Below, one piece after another: positions 34,348 through 44,903 of a stretch of 64,000 nt of DNA. Source of the DNA: Clitoria ternatea (taxonomy: Eukaryota; Streptophyta; Magnoliopsida; Fabales; Fabaceae). The DNA is taken from contig CM075674.1 of NCBI GenBank assembly GCA_037962975.1, forward strand, positions 88,614,501-88,678,500, in the 5' to 3' direction. A model generated the notes under the pieces. The model saw only the letters and a program-made list of their open reading frames with translations. It ran no database searches and had not been told where the DNA came from. Position 1 is the stretch's first letter, and every line of letters begins with the position of its first letter. A program made the position numbers and the translations under genes.

Positions 34348-35437
34348 TAGGGATGGCAAAACGGGCTAGGCCTGATAGACTGGCCCGCCAAGCCCGCCAA
34401 AAAAGGTGGGGCGGACAAATTTTTCGACCCGCCATTAGGGATGAGAATAAGCCGGGTCGACCGATAGGGGCCTATAGCCTGACTTGTTTAAGCCTAGCCT
34501 AGCCTGGCCTATTTAATAAAAAGGTTGGGTTCAAACTTTTTAAAAAGCTTTTTTAATTTAAAAGATTAGATTTAGGCTTTTAAAAAAGCCTTTTAGGTTG
34601 ACTTATTTATACATCCTTATATAAAATTTATATACTTAGTTTATATATATTAGTTTTATAAAATAAAATTAGACCTATAAATCATATTAATAAATTAAAA
34701 TATATTTATATTTATAATTTTAATAGTTTATTTTATTAATTTTAAATTATTGTAATAGTAAAATAGAGCTATTTAAAAAAGGGTCTATTGGCCTATTTAA
34801 AACATATAGGTCTGTCGACATATTTAAAATAAGTTTGTCAAAGATATGTCTATATTAGCCTATTTCAATCAAGCTTGTGAGTCTATTTATTAGCCTTTAT
34901 AAAATCAAGCCTTTATATAGGCTACTAGACTTAGGTGGGCTTTTAAACAGTACAGGTCAGGCCTATAATTTTGGCCTATATATATCAAGTAACAGGCCAG
35001 GTTCAAACCATACAATTATGAACCAGGCCAGGCTCAGGCCTTGCAAAGCCCGATCTAGCCTATTCCCATCCCTACCCGTCATCCCGTCAAGACTCGGCCC
35101 ACCTGGCGGGCCAACACCTTGGTAGGGCGGGCCAACCCAACAGGCCCTATCAAAGAAAGAAAATATAAATATTAATAATAAAATAATTTATACTTTATTT
35201 TATTAAAATATATAATTTCATTTTTTTTAATTTAAAAAAGTGACATCTCTTACTAGTATATTTCTTTTGATAATATCTTTAAAAAAAATTATTTTTTTAT
35301 TTTTTATCTTAATTTGACATATTTTTAAAAAAATTACATAATTTTGGCTTTGGTGGGTCAGCCCGCTGAGCACCGTTATTAGGTAGGGAAAGCCTAATTT
35401 TTTACCCGTTTATTTAGGTAGGGCGGGCTAGCCTAAC
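34348..35437. mobile_element. hAT-type MITE (relative of 17345-17729), interrupted by a second MITE
   Basis: Starts TAGGGATGGCAAAACGGGC at 34348 and shares with 17345-17729 both GC-rich arms and the AT-rich core (TTATACTTTATTTTATTAAA and AATTTGACATATTTTT). Between 34436 and 35074 another MITE has inserted. The right terminal repeat is degraded (ACCCATTTTTTGATGA), and the next sequence is the copia gag of the SIRE-like element, so the right end was probably lost in a deletion. An 8-bp duplication was not confirmed. Confidence 0.75.
34428..35082. mobile_element. Inner hAT-type MITE nested in the outer MITE
   Basis: The element is 34436-35074 (639 bp). Ends are TAGGGATGAGAATAAGCC and, read inward from the right, TAGGGATGGGAATAGGCT, giving an inverted repeat of about 24 bp with few mismatches. 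The flanks CCCGCCAT (34428-34435) and CCCGTCAT (35075-35082) are an 8-bp target duplication with one C/T difference. Composition is AT-rich with TTTAGGCTTTTTAAAAAG-like internal repeats. No coding capacity. Confidence 0.88.
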
Positions 35438-35444
35438 CCATTTT

Positions 35445-36830
35445 TTGATGAACTTTAACGGGGCAGAGCAAGACCCGACAGGCCAGACTTTTAAAATTAA
35501 GGAATATGAGACTATGGATCAGATGTTTGGAAGATTCCAGACCTTGCTAAATAAGCTCAAAGCTCTTGGAACTATAGCCTTCACAGAAGACATCAATGTA
35601 AAGCTTCTTGGGAGTCTGCCAGAGAGATTTAATGCCAAGTGTTCATCACTAGAGGAAGCAAAAGATCTGAGTACCTTTTCCTTGGATGAACTGCTTAAAG
35701 TTCTAAGAGTGCATGAATTGAAGCTGAATCAGAAGGAAGTTAGCAAGCCTTCCTCCTCTAAAAGAATTGCCTTAAAGTCTGACGAATAAGACAAGAGGTC
35801 AAAGGCATTAAAAGCTGAAGAGTCCACAAGCTCAAACCCAGTCTCTAATGAGTTAAAAGCTGATACAGATGAAGAGTTGGCCCTTGTGACCAAGAGATTT
35901 CACGGGCTATTGAAGAATAAGAAGTCTAAACCTGAGAAATTTCAGAGGAAGGACCACAAAGGTAAATCAATTTAAGTTTAAACCTGACAAGTCTGTTCTA
36001 GAATGTTTTAATTATAGGAAACTAGGACACATGAAAGTAGAATGTCCTCTCCTAAACAAAGATAAAAATGACAGAAGAGATAAGAGAAAATTCCCAAAGA
36101 AACAGAAATGGTTGATCATATGGGATGATGAAGGATCATCCAACTTAGAAGAGTCTGATGAAGAGATAAAGTCTGCTCAAATATGTCTTATGGAAAATAA
36201 GGAACCAGACTCTGAAGCAAGCTCAAGTAACTTAGAATTTAAGGATGTAAGCTATTCTGAACTCAAACAAAATTATGATTTATTGTTCAATGATTTTTTA
36301 AAACATTTAAAATTTTTCAAAAAGTTGAAAGTAAAACATGTTGACATGGTTACTGATTTTGACAATCAGATTTCAAAATTGAAAGAAGAAAATTTGATAA
36401 AAATATTCAGAAAGAAATGGAAGAGAATGAAAAGATGCACTTGGAAGAGTTAAGTAAACTAAAAAGAAAATGTTGTTTTGAAAACAAATTTTGAAAGCAC
36501 TAAAGTCTATTGTAACTCTCAGAGTGATGAAATCATTAACTGCAAAAGCAAGTTCACTTACTATAGACTTGAGCAAGTTTGTTAATGACACTGAAAATCT
36601 AAACAAACTTTTAGGAAAATCTCATGGTGACCATAACAAACTAGGTTTGGCCAATGTAGAGAAGAATGATTTCGAGCAATCTTTATCTCTCTCATTTGTT
36701 TCAAAGAAATAGAAGCATGTCAAATGTAATTACTGCAAAAAGCATGGTCATGAAATAAATGCTTGTAGAAAAAGAAAAAGACAAAATGAAAGAATTATTA
36801 TCAATGTAAGACCCAAGAAGATATGGGTAC
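35445..36830 (+). pseudogene. SIRE-like copia gag (decayed)
   Basis: The open start at 35445-35789 contains the gag block YETMDQMFGRFQTLLNKLKA followed by a LLGSLPERF-type block. A first zinc knuckle lies at about 36004-36045 and has Tyr (36013-36015) in place of the second Cys. A Lys/Glu-rich, coiled-coil-like linker follows (36031-36700). A second, intact-looking CCHC knuckle (CNYCKKHGHEINAC) is near 36724-36765, followed by IWVPKS. Stops at 35787 and elsewhere break the frame. The N-terminal third of gag is missing. Confidence 0.75.
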
Positions 36831-37130
36831 CAAAATCATTTATTATTCCAATTGTAGATGTGCTTAAAGACAAAGACAAATCCTCTACACTGGTATCTGG
36901 ATAGTGGATGCTTACATTATATGACAGAAAGAAGGTCTATATTCCTAGACCTTGAGCAGTTTAAAGGTGGAATAGTCATATTTGAAGGGAACCAAACTGG
37001 CAGGATCATAGAGTTATGAAGCATGCCAAAGAGGGAGACAACATAAAACCTTTTTTGAAAATAAAATGTTGCTTCCACTGCCAGACCTTTCGAACTGTTA
37101 CATTTAGATTTGTTTGGTCCATCTCAGGTG
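36831..37130 (+). pseudogene. Protease and pre-integrase remnant of the SIRE-like element
   Basis: A degraded protease context is seen near 36890-36925, then FEGNQTGRI near 36980-37010. Within less than 100 bp the sequence passes to a PFELLHLDLFGPS block (about 37084-37125), which normally follows the integrase zinc finger. The zinc finger itself appears deleted. Confidence 0.55.
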
Positions 37131-37135
37131 CAGAG
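37131..37135. repeat. Target duplication cagag (left)
   Basis: CAGAG directly precedes TGTAACATCCC at 37136 and recurs at 44899-44903 right after GGGTGTTACA. The copia integrase frame is contiguous across the duplication when the insert is left out. Confidence 0.88.
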
Positions 37136-37560
37136 TGTAACATCCCTGTTTTTAGTAGCAGTCTTAATCTTGTAAATTATGAAGTTTGGAAGGTCTGTAA
37201 GAGTTAATAAGTGAATAAATACCATGAGGATGGTCTGTAATATCCCAAAAATTTCATTTTTTTGTGTAAACTTATGAAATTTATATAGACCATTAATGAT
37301 ATTACCAATTTTCCGAGTGAAACATGTCTTAGATAAGACTGTCCGCGTGAAGAAAGGGATCTGTTCTGAGTGACCGAGAGAAATTCTGAGTGAAGGTTGA
37401 AATTCTGAGTGAAGGTTATGTTTTCTGAGTAAGACATGACCGAGAGTGCCACTACTGAGTGGAATCCTGGCCTCGGAGAGAAGTGTGTTCGAGAGAACCA
37501 CTTCTGGGTGAAAGGTCTGAGTGACTCGCCTTCAATTGACTCATTTTCGAGTCAAAACCT

Positions 37561-37690
37561 TCGAATGACTCGTTTCTGAGTCAAATGTCCTCAAATGACT
37601 CGTTTCCGAGTCAAACATCTTCAAATGACTCGTTTCCGAGTCAAACATCTTCAAATGACTCGTTTCCGAGTCAAACATCATCAAGTGCCT
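37561..37690 (+). repeat. 30-bp tandem repeat with internal hairpin, about 4.3 copies
   Basis: Exact 30-bp register: units start with TCAAATGACTCGTTTCCGAG or close variants at 37561, 37591, 37621 and 37651, with a diverged partial unit from 37681. Each good unit contains GACTCG-TTTC-CGAGTC, a 6-bp stem with a 4-base loop. Confidence 0.9.
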
Positions 37691-37899
37691 CATTTCCGAA
37701 TGAAACTTCTCTGAGTGTAACGTTTCCGAGAGAAGTACGTCCAACCGAAGGAAAACTCATTTCCGTGTAATATATATATATTTTCTGAGGGAGTCCGAGT
37801 GAGACAATTCCGACTGAGTCATCTTCAAGGAAGGAAAAGTCGACCGAGTGTTTCAAGCAGAAACACTTCCGAGCGAAATCCCTTCCGAACGAAGCTATA

Positions 37900-38125
37900 C
37901 TGAACGACGCTCAAGCGAGCGTTCTGCGCTCAAGCGCTCGGTTCCTGATTCTTCCTCCTTTCTTACGCTCAAGTGTGATTCATGTATATTTTTGGCGCGC
38001 TCAAGCGTGAACATGTGGAGAGGGCCTGATTCTTTCTCACAATCAAGCGTGAAGGCAGCGTGTTCAATAATGATAGTACACTCACGCTCAAGCGAGAGAG
38101 GCCACGCTTAAGCGTGATTCAAAGG
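37900..38125 (+). repeat. Dispersed CGCTCAAGCG short repeats
   Basis: CGCTCAAGCG, CGCTCAAGTGTGA and CACGCTTAAGCGTGA variants occur about nine times at irregular spacing. Several are near-palindromic (GCTCAAGCG...CGCTTGAGC-like). The stretch is markedly GC-richer than its surroundings. Confidence 0.7.
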
Positions 38126-39069
38126 AGTCTGTTTTCAGTAACTCTCGAAAACAGATTAGCCGAACCAGCGTCAGAATGGAAAAGGGACTCGATAAATGGA
38201 AACTGACTGGAACAAAGCTGAACCGAGACGCTACTCTTAACCAGAAAGATTCGCTCCTGCTAGTGACCAGTCCACTAGCTCACATAATCCAAAATTTTAT
38301 CACAGATGCTCCATAAACTTACACCTTTTCACTCAAATCATAGCACCTTTTATATATTTTAATATATATTCCCTTCAATCATACTAACTCTTGTACGTAG
38401 GTGGTAGAAATGGTCAAATGCAGCTTACTTTCTATCCAAAAATCTCTATTATTCCCATAATTAACTCACCTAATCTTCAATCACGAGAAAGCTTATTCCC
38501 CCCACTTGTCTCTTGCACTATTAAACCAATACCACAACACATCTCCAAGTCCAAACTTTCAAAACCAACAGAAATTAGCAAAAATGCTATCTTTCTTATT
38601 TCTTCTCTACGTACAAGCCTCTTCCTCTCTTATTTTCTTTTTCTCCTCACTGTGAGCTGAAGCAAGGGAAATAACAGAACGTTCTCAACTCCATTAAGGT
38701 AAGGGGGTATATTCTCAGGTATTCTGGAGGAAAACTGAGTGTTAGGAAAGGGTTAAGGTACCTTTGGTCCTCACCTTTCCAGGACAGGTTCAGGAATTGC
38801 TGTTATATTAATATGCTTTAATTTTTATATGTTTGTTTTTATATATCTTTATTGCTATGAATATGTTCGATTGACTGTGTTGCTTATTATTAACCATGAT
38901 GAATTAAATGATATGATTGGTGTTGAATTGTGAAAATATTAAAAACCATGGGTGTCTATGTGAATTCCAGTGATGAATTATAAACAGAAGTCAGATTCAA
39001 TAAATAACAAGCTTGGTTTTATATTAATCTGACCGATTATCTAAAAAAATACATAATTTCACTCGGTAT

Positions 39070-39870
39070 TCTCAGGAGCCGGCCAAGGCTTCCACTAAAA
39101 TACAATCCGAGCTGTTGAGCGTTTGGGCCCTTCATTCACTGAAAGGTCACTCGGAGTCGGAGTCCACTTACTTCCTTTCTCGAAAATCATTCCGCTTCAA
39201 AGGATTACTCAGATATTTATTCTTCTTGGAATTATTCACACAGAAACACATTTATTTGGAATTAGAGTCCTTTATCCAGAAACATCATTCCTGGAAAAAC
39301 TTACTCAGAATGTTTCACTTGGAAATGTCACAGAGACACTTCACTCGGTAAACCATCTACCCAGATATACTTCACTCGGAAGTTTACTTAATTAGAAATA
39401 TCGGTCCGAGAGGTACTTCCACTCCTCTTGGAAACAACTCATTCAGAAGCATTCCACTCGGAGATGTTTCCGTTTCACTCGGATTTTACCTTACTTGAAC
39501 GTGTCTCATTCAGACAGAACATTTCCTCACTCGGAAACTCTTCTTTAATCACGTTTCACTCGAAAAACATCTTAACTTCACTAAAAAACTCTTCTCAGTC
39601 TGATTTCACTCGGAATCATAGTTATTTCACTCAGAAAACTCTTCTCAGTCTGATTCCACTCGGAATCATATTTAGTTTACTCGAAAACTCATTTTCACTC
39701 GAAATCAAACTCATTTTACTCGGAAAATCTGGTTTTTAACATTTTCACTCGAAATCAAACTCATTTTACTCAGAAAATCTGGTTTTCAACATTTTCACTC
39801 GGAATCAAACTCATTTTACTTGGAAAATCTGGTTTTCGACATTTTTTACTCAGATTTTCATTCAGAAATT
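39070..39870 (+). repeat. TCACTCGGAA-type short repeat array (inverse orientation)
   Basis: TTTCACTCGGAA and variants recur about 30 times, often in larger units such as CTCATTTTACTCGGAAAATC (three near-copies at 39710-39835). They are the reverse complement of the TTCCGAGTGA array at 37310-37870 in the same unit. Confidence 0.85.
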
Positions 39871-39927
39871 CTTCATTAATCCTTTTTAAATTATTTTTAT
39901 AAAAATCATAAAAATTGGGATGTTACA

Positions 39928-40480
39928 ATTATCATTATTATTCTTATTTCTATTATTATTACCATTATTATTGTTATTCTTATTATTATTATTATTATTA
40001 ACTATTATTATTGTTATTGATATTATTATCGTTTTAATTACGAGTAATAAAATAAGGAACATATTACTTACTCTTTAAATGAAGTATTATTTTAGTCAAG
40101 ATATAGCTGATATATTTTCTAGAATAATAATAAAAATGACTTACAATGTCTGAAAAATTGATGGGACCCAAGGACTTGAGAATAAATATTATGAGACTGG
40201 AAACACATAAGATACCTGTCGTAACCTGGATCGCGACGGCGCGGCGAAGAATACTGTTGTGAATGAAACAGGGAGTCGCACCAATGTTTTTATTCATAGG
40301 AAAAACATTGGAAAAAAACTAGGTTCAGTAAGGCACTGGTTAAAAATTGAGATTCGAGTTCGGGAGTCGGTTACGAGTAGGGAAGGTATTAGCACCCTAC
40401 GTCGCCTATCGAAAACAGTACCAAGATTGAAAGCGCAACATAAATAGCCTTAAATAAACATAGTTTCTTCCCTTTTTTTT
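39928..40480 (+). repeat. ATT-rich microsatellite followed by a conserved non-coding block
   Basis: 39928-40030 is an imperfect (TTA)n/(ATT)n tract. The block at 40210-40440 contains GGGAGTCGCACCAATG, GTTCGGGAGTCGGTTACGAG and GGTATTAGCACCCTACG, a phrase set that I recall from many plant long-LTR elements. No frame is conserved in it; its role is not known to me. Confidence 0.45.
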
Positions 40481-42190
40481 GTATTTTTATTTGAAAACGA
40501 CGGAATGGAGTAAGAGAACTGTACAAACATGGAATGTCGAAGCGAGATCAACGGGACGTTTCATCCGAATTAAACTCGACTTCGATATGAGACAGAGAGA
40601 GGAAGAGAATGCTAATAAGACGTCACGTCTAAATTATACATCCTCGGACAAAAAGGATAAGGATAGAAAAGAGATAAGCGGGACGTCTCGTCCTAAGTAT
40701 CCCTTCCCTATGAATTGTGGCGAGGCTTGAACAAAAACTAGGGGGAAATCAACAAGGCGTCACGTCTAAATTGATTTTCACGGAAGCGACAAAAAAAGAA
40801 CATTTATGAAAGAAATACGAAAGTGAGGAAGTAAAATGGTAAAAAAGGGAATAAGAAAGATGGGCCCGACAGGAGTTGAGATCCCGCTCTTACGTATTCT
40901 TGAATAATCAAGAAATCAGGGTTACGTAGTTCTGAGGTTTTTCTTTTAAGAAAAGATTGGGAAAATGTTGGTGGATATCGTTTTGGTGAGGAACCCATAC
41001 AAGACGAAGTTCTTTGCACGTGTACAAATCCTATAGAGGTTGTGTAGACGGAAGTATTTTCCATACGACACTGACTAAAAATGATTTTTTTCCTTTTTTT
41101 TGATTTTTATTTAGATTTGAAAGAGAACACAGGAAAACTTCCCTTTATTATTATTTTTTTAACCACGAAGCGAAAGAGGGAGGGTAACAGAAACTACAAG
41201 AGAGAAAAAAAAAGAAGCAGTAAATTCAGAAAAAAGGGGGAAAAAAGGACTAAATTTGAGTGAGAAAAAGGGAAAACTGAGTGAAAAAAATAAAATACCG
41301 AGTGAAAATGGAAAACCGAGTGAAAAAGTGTAATACCGAGTAAAAATGTGTAATACCGAGTGAAAATTGGGAGACTGAGTGAGAAGAGAGACGGTGTAAT
41401 GGGCTATAGTATGAATCGGTATGGAGTTGATGGGGGTCTGAGGGGGAACAGTACTGTTGGGAAGATGCTGTCGGGATGGTGTGGTGTTCAGGGAGTATGG
41501 AGACGGTGTGGATTGGGAGGTGTTGGGACGGTATGGTTTAGGGAGTATTGGGACGGTGTGGAGATTGATGGGTGTTGGGATGATCTGGTGTTTGGGGGGT
41601 ATTGGGACGGTGTGGAGATTGATGGGTGTTAGGACGGTGTGGTGTTTAGGGAGTATTGGGGCAGAATCGTGGGGTGAAGGGACAGTGTTGAGATGGACAG
41701 TTGAGTGTTGGAGCTGTACAATGTAGGGAGAGAGAGGATGGAGGTGAACCCAGGCAGAGTTTTCTTGCAGGGAGAGAAAATCCAACCCTTTGAGCTTCTT
41801 CAATTGGGGTATTATAGGGATTGAAGACATGGGTTGAGTGGACAGCTCAATCTCCACTCGGTGGAGGCAGCCTGGCCACTAACCGATAGTGGGGGGACAA
41901 TGGCTGATGGGAATTTTTTAATTCTTCCACTTCCGCCCCCCTGTCTGCCACTTTTAGAAAGTGCAATTCTGAGTCAGCGCGCATAAACCTCCGATCTCAT
42001 CCTTCCGGTGTCAGGTTTGTGAAAGCGACCATTAAAGACATCGGTTAGATAGAATTCCTATAACTGGTCCGATGTACCCTCTTTGGAACTTGGACCGGTG
42101 TCCTATTTACACTATTCAGACCTTTTCAATGTTTGAGGTACCATGGGATCGGTGTTCTTCTTCGTGGCCCGGATCCACTGCCTCAATCAG
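40481..42190 (+). other. Internal part of the composite element without recognised genes
   Basis: GACGTCTCGTCC and GACGTCACGTCTAAATT phrases repeat at about 40550-40770. An ACCGAGTGAAAA array lies at 41255-41385. A 54-bp G-rich tandem repeat is at 41400-41660. The long frames on both strands (a 232-codon one on the minus strand at 41159-41857) are products of these repeats. Nothing resembles a known protein. Confidence 0.5.
41400..41660 (+). repeat. G-rich 54-bp tandem repeat
   Basis: ATTGGGACGGTGTGGAGATT begins at 41547 and again at 41601 (54-bp period). Looser copies extend on both sides. The motif GGGACGGTGTGG recurs throughout. All strand asymmetry is purine on the plus strand. Confidence 0.7.
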
Positions 42191-42219
42191 CATCCATCCT
42201 TAGTGGGAGATAATCCGAG

Positions 42220-43910
42220 TGGAAAAGTGTAAAGACCGAGTGAGGCATTCAATCAGAACCGATTGAAACATACATTTGGAACTGATTAAAAAGTGATTCA
42301 CTCGGGACTGATTAAAGAGTGATTGGGAACCGATTGAAAGGTGAGTGATTCACTCGGCACTGATGGGAGAGTGATTCGAAACCGATTGAAACGTGAGTGA
42401 TTCACTCGGAACTGATTGAAGAGTGATTCAGAACCAATTGAAAAGTGAGTGAGGAAGACTCAAAAATGGGTGAGAATGACTCGGAATTCGGTGAAAACTG
42501 ACTCGGAATTGGGTGAAAGAATGGCTCGGAATTGGTTAGTAGAATGGCTCGGAAATTTAGTGGAAAAGGACTCGGAAATGGTAAAGGGTGACTTGGAAAT
42601 GGGTAAAAGAATGGCTCGGTAATGGTTAGAAGAATGGCTCAGAAATTTAGTGGAAAAGGACTCAGAAATGGTAAAGGGTGACTCGGAAATGGGTGAAAGA
42701 ATGGCTCGGTAATGGTTAAAGGATGACTCGGAATTGGGTGAAAACTGACTCGGAATTGGCTAAAAGAATGGCTCGGAAATTTAGTGGAAAAAGACTCGGA
42801 AATGGTAAAGGATGACTCGGAAATGGGTGAAAGCTGACTGAAGCTTTACTAATTGAACAGTGTTTCACTCACGAACCAATTAAAAGGTGACTCAGAAATG
42901 ATTGAATCAGTGTTTCTCTCGGAGCTGGCTGAGTCTGGTGAGTCAGAACTGTGAATCAGTGTTTCACTCGGGATTAGTGTTTCACTCGGAATTCTCTCGA
43001 TCGGAAGTATTTGGTTCAGATCTTATTTCTATTTGAAGCATTCACTCGGAATCACTTCAATCGGAGGGGTGCTACTCGGATCTTGTCTCTGCTTGGAACA
43101 TTCACTCGGAATGTCTTCAAAAGTGACACTCAAAACTTCACTACTTGAAGGTTTTACTGACCTTGGGAGTCGGATTTTCCTTCACTCAGAAAGGGTCTCA
43201 ATCAATAATTGGCTCTCAGATGTGCTTAATCGGGTATTTTCACTCGGAGACATATTTTCACTTTAATTAGAATTGAGAAATTAAGAATCTGACCACTCAG
43301 AATTGGTCTTCTTTCCTCTCGGAACTTGTAACACAGCTTCAATCTTCTGAGTATATTCACTCGGATTCAGCCTTGTTTTCCAGTTGGAGCTTTGTTTCGC
43401 TCGGAAATGTATCTCTCCGCACAACTCACTCAAGTGTATTCATTCAAGAGTCGGACTCGGAATTGTTTCAATTAGAATTTGGAACTTGATGGACAATTGA
43501 AATATATTTCTTGACAATAAACCACTCGGAAGTCAATCGCCTTTCTCTCAAAATTTTCACTCAGACCTTCTATCCACTTTGTTTCGCTCGAAAACACATC
43601 TCTCAGTTGTAAACCACTCGGAAATGACCTGACCAGAGGCGTTACACTCGGATTCACCTACAGGAGCCTATTCCACTCGGAAATACTTTATTATGACTCA
43701 GATTTTATCATTTTTGAGATATTCCACTCGGAATTTCACTCAAAAACAGCTGACTCGGATATATCACTCGGTATTAGCCATTTTTCACTCGGAAAGAGTC
43801 ATTTTTCACTCGGAAATTGACATTTTAGGTGATTCTACTTGGCATATCATTCGGAAATGAAGTCTAGTCTTCTCAAAATTCATTCCACTCGAGTCGGACC
43901 GAAAGAGGTG
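42220..43910 (+). repeat. Large array of ACTCGGAA-related short repeats
   Basis: First part (42240-42900): units such as GAACTGATTGAAGAGTGATTC and GACTCGGAAATGGGTGAAAG, with spacing 25-45 bp. Second part (42940-43900): TTTCACTCGGAAT-type units spaced 20-60 bp. The same core, ACTCGGAA, appears in both parts. Open frames here are fortuitous. Confidence 0.8.
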
Positions 43911-44898
43911 TTCATAATACCCAAGGATCAAATGATAAAAATAATGCATTTCGCATCATGAAAATATTTTTGAGGGAGTAAAACTAGAGCATACACTTGG
44001 TACGCTGGAGGACATTCACGTTCGATCTCTGAGGAGAATCTTGGGAGTACAACCGGAACGGAAACCCAATGGCATCAGAGTCGTGCCTGGAGTCGGGTGA
44101 GACGATGCAATCTGGTGTACTTTGACTAAATGACGGAATGTATCTATGATCGTGTAGAGCCAAGTCCCAAGATGAAATAATATATTGATGTGAACCTGTG
44201 AGTTCATTCGTACCTTATGATAATGAATGGGGGACTTGGTGAGCTCCGATCGCTCTAGAATGAAAATGATGTGCCCAAGAGGCAAATTGAGCAAAATGAC
44301 TGCAAAAGAATAAGAAAATGGTGATGGTGGATTGGTTTATTGGGCCCACATGCATCATGAGACTTAAACTCAAGATAAATCATAATAAACCAAACTCATG
44401 CATTCCATGATAACATCCTTGATTGTTATATTTGTAAATATGTTAATTGTATGATTTATGTGATATTATCTGTTGACTGGATATGTCCGCACCGGATAAC
44501 CATCAGGGTCTTGGGTTATACTCACCCTTACTATTGAATATTAACAGAGGATCTAGAAACCAAGAACCGGAGTACGACGAACAGCAATACATTGAACCAA
44601 CTGAGAGCATTCATTAAATGAAAAATATATGTAGTGGAATATTTATTAGTGAATAATAAGACCATGGATGACTGTATAATTATTTAAGGGTGCCTGCGTG
44701 CCCCATTCTGTTAAGAGTACAATTACTTATAGTTTGTGAATGACTACGTGAATTATCTATTATTTGCTTCCACTGATCTGCCATTATTTTATTTTTTAAA
44801 AAAAATATATATTCACTTTTTCTGAAAACTTTTAACACTCTTAGTTAAATAGGATGATCTTATAGAAGGGTCTATCTTACTTAACCGAGGGTGTTACA
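43911..44898 (+). other. Right end of the composite element, LTR-like
   Basis: No frame is recognisable. The order of an AACAG/AGGATCTAG segment (44550), a TATATGTAG segment and a terminal GAGGGTGTTACA resembles the 3' part of long plant gypsy LTRs. It ends exactly at the CAGAG duplication. Confidence 0.45.
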
Positions 44899-44903
44899 CA
44901 GAG
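44899..44903. repeat. Target duplication cagag (right)
   Basis: Matches 37131-37135; the next bases (TCTGGCAAAGAAAAAGTATG) continue the interrupted copia integrase. Confidence 0.88.

Larger units (their letters stand above)
37236..39927 (+). repeat. LTR-type unit with TGTAATATCCC and GGGATGTTACA ends
   Basis: 2.69 kb, related to 29223-32560 in its first 80 bases and in the block 38360-38700 (AATGGTCAA, CACTTGTC and GCACTATTAAA-type phrases; TATATA motifs near 38350). It holds TTCCGAGTGA arrays at 37310-37870 and inverse TCACTCGGAA arrays at 39070-39870. Flanks tggtc and attat do not match, so its borders as an insertion are not proven. Confidence 0.5.
37136..44898 (+). mobile_element. Non-coding LTR-type composite element inserted in SIRE-like integrase
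   Basis: Bounded by TGTAACATCCC and GGGTGTTACA, with a perfect CAGAG target duplication on both sides, so it entered as one LTR-ended unit (7763 bp). No gag or pol domain is visible anywhere inside. Its right 500 bp look like the end of a long gypsy LTR. At 37236-39927 it contains a second unit with its own TGTAATATCCC and GGGATGTTACA ends. It could be a LARD-type non-autonomous element or a long solo LTR with a further LTR inside; two clear mutual LTRs were not found. Confidence 0.65.

Noticed and set aside
37561..37690. CRISPR-like array
   Set aside because: The units are directly adjacent 30-bp tandem repeats without unique spacers, in a plant genome.
39115..39739. Overlapping plus-strand frames in three registers
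   Set aside because: All are products of the TCACTCGGAA repeat array, with no stop because of its composition.
41159..41857. 232-codon minus-strand open frame with repeated Pro-rich peptide
   Set aside because: It is a translation of the 54-bp G-rich tandem repeat; no domain or conservation is visible.
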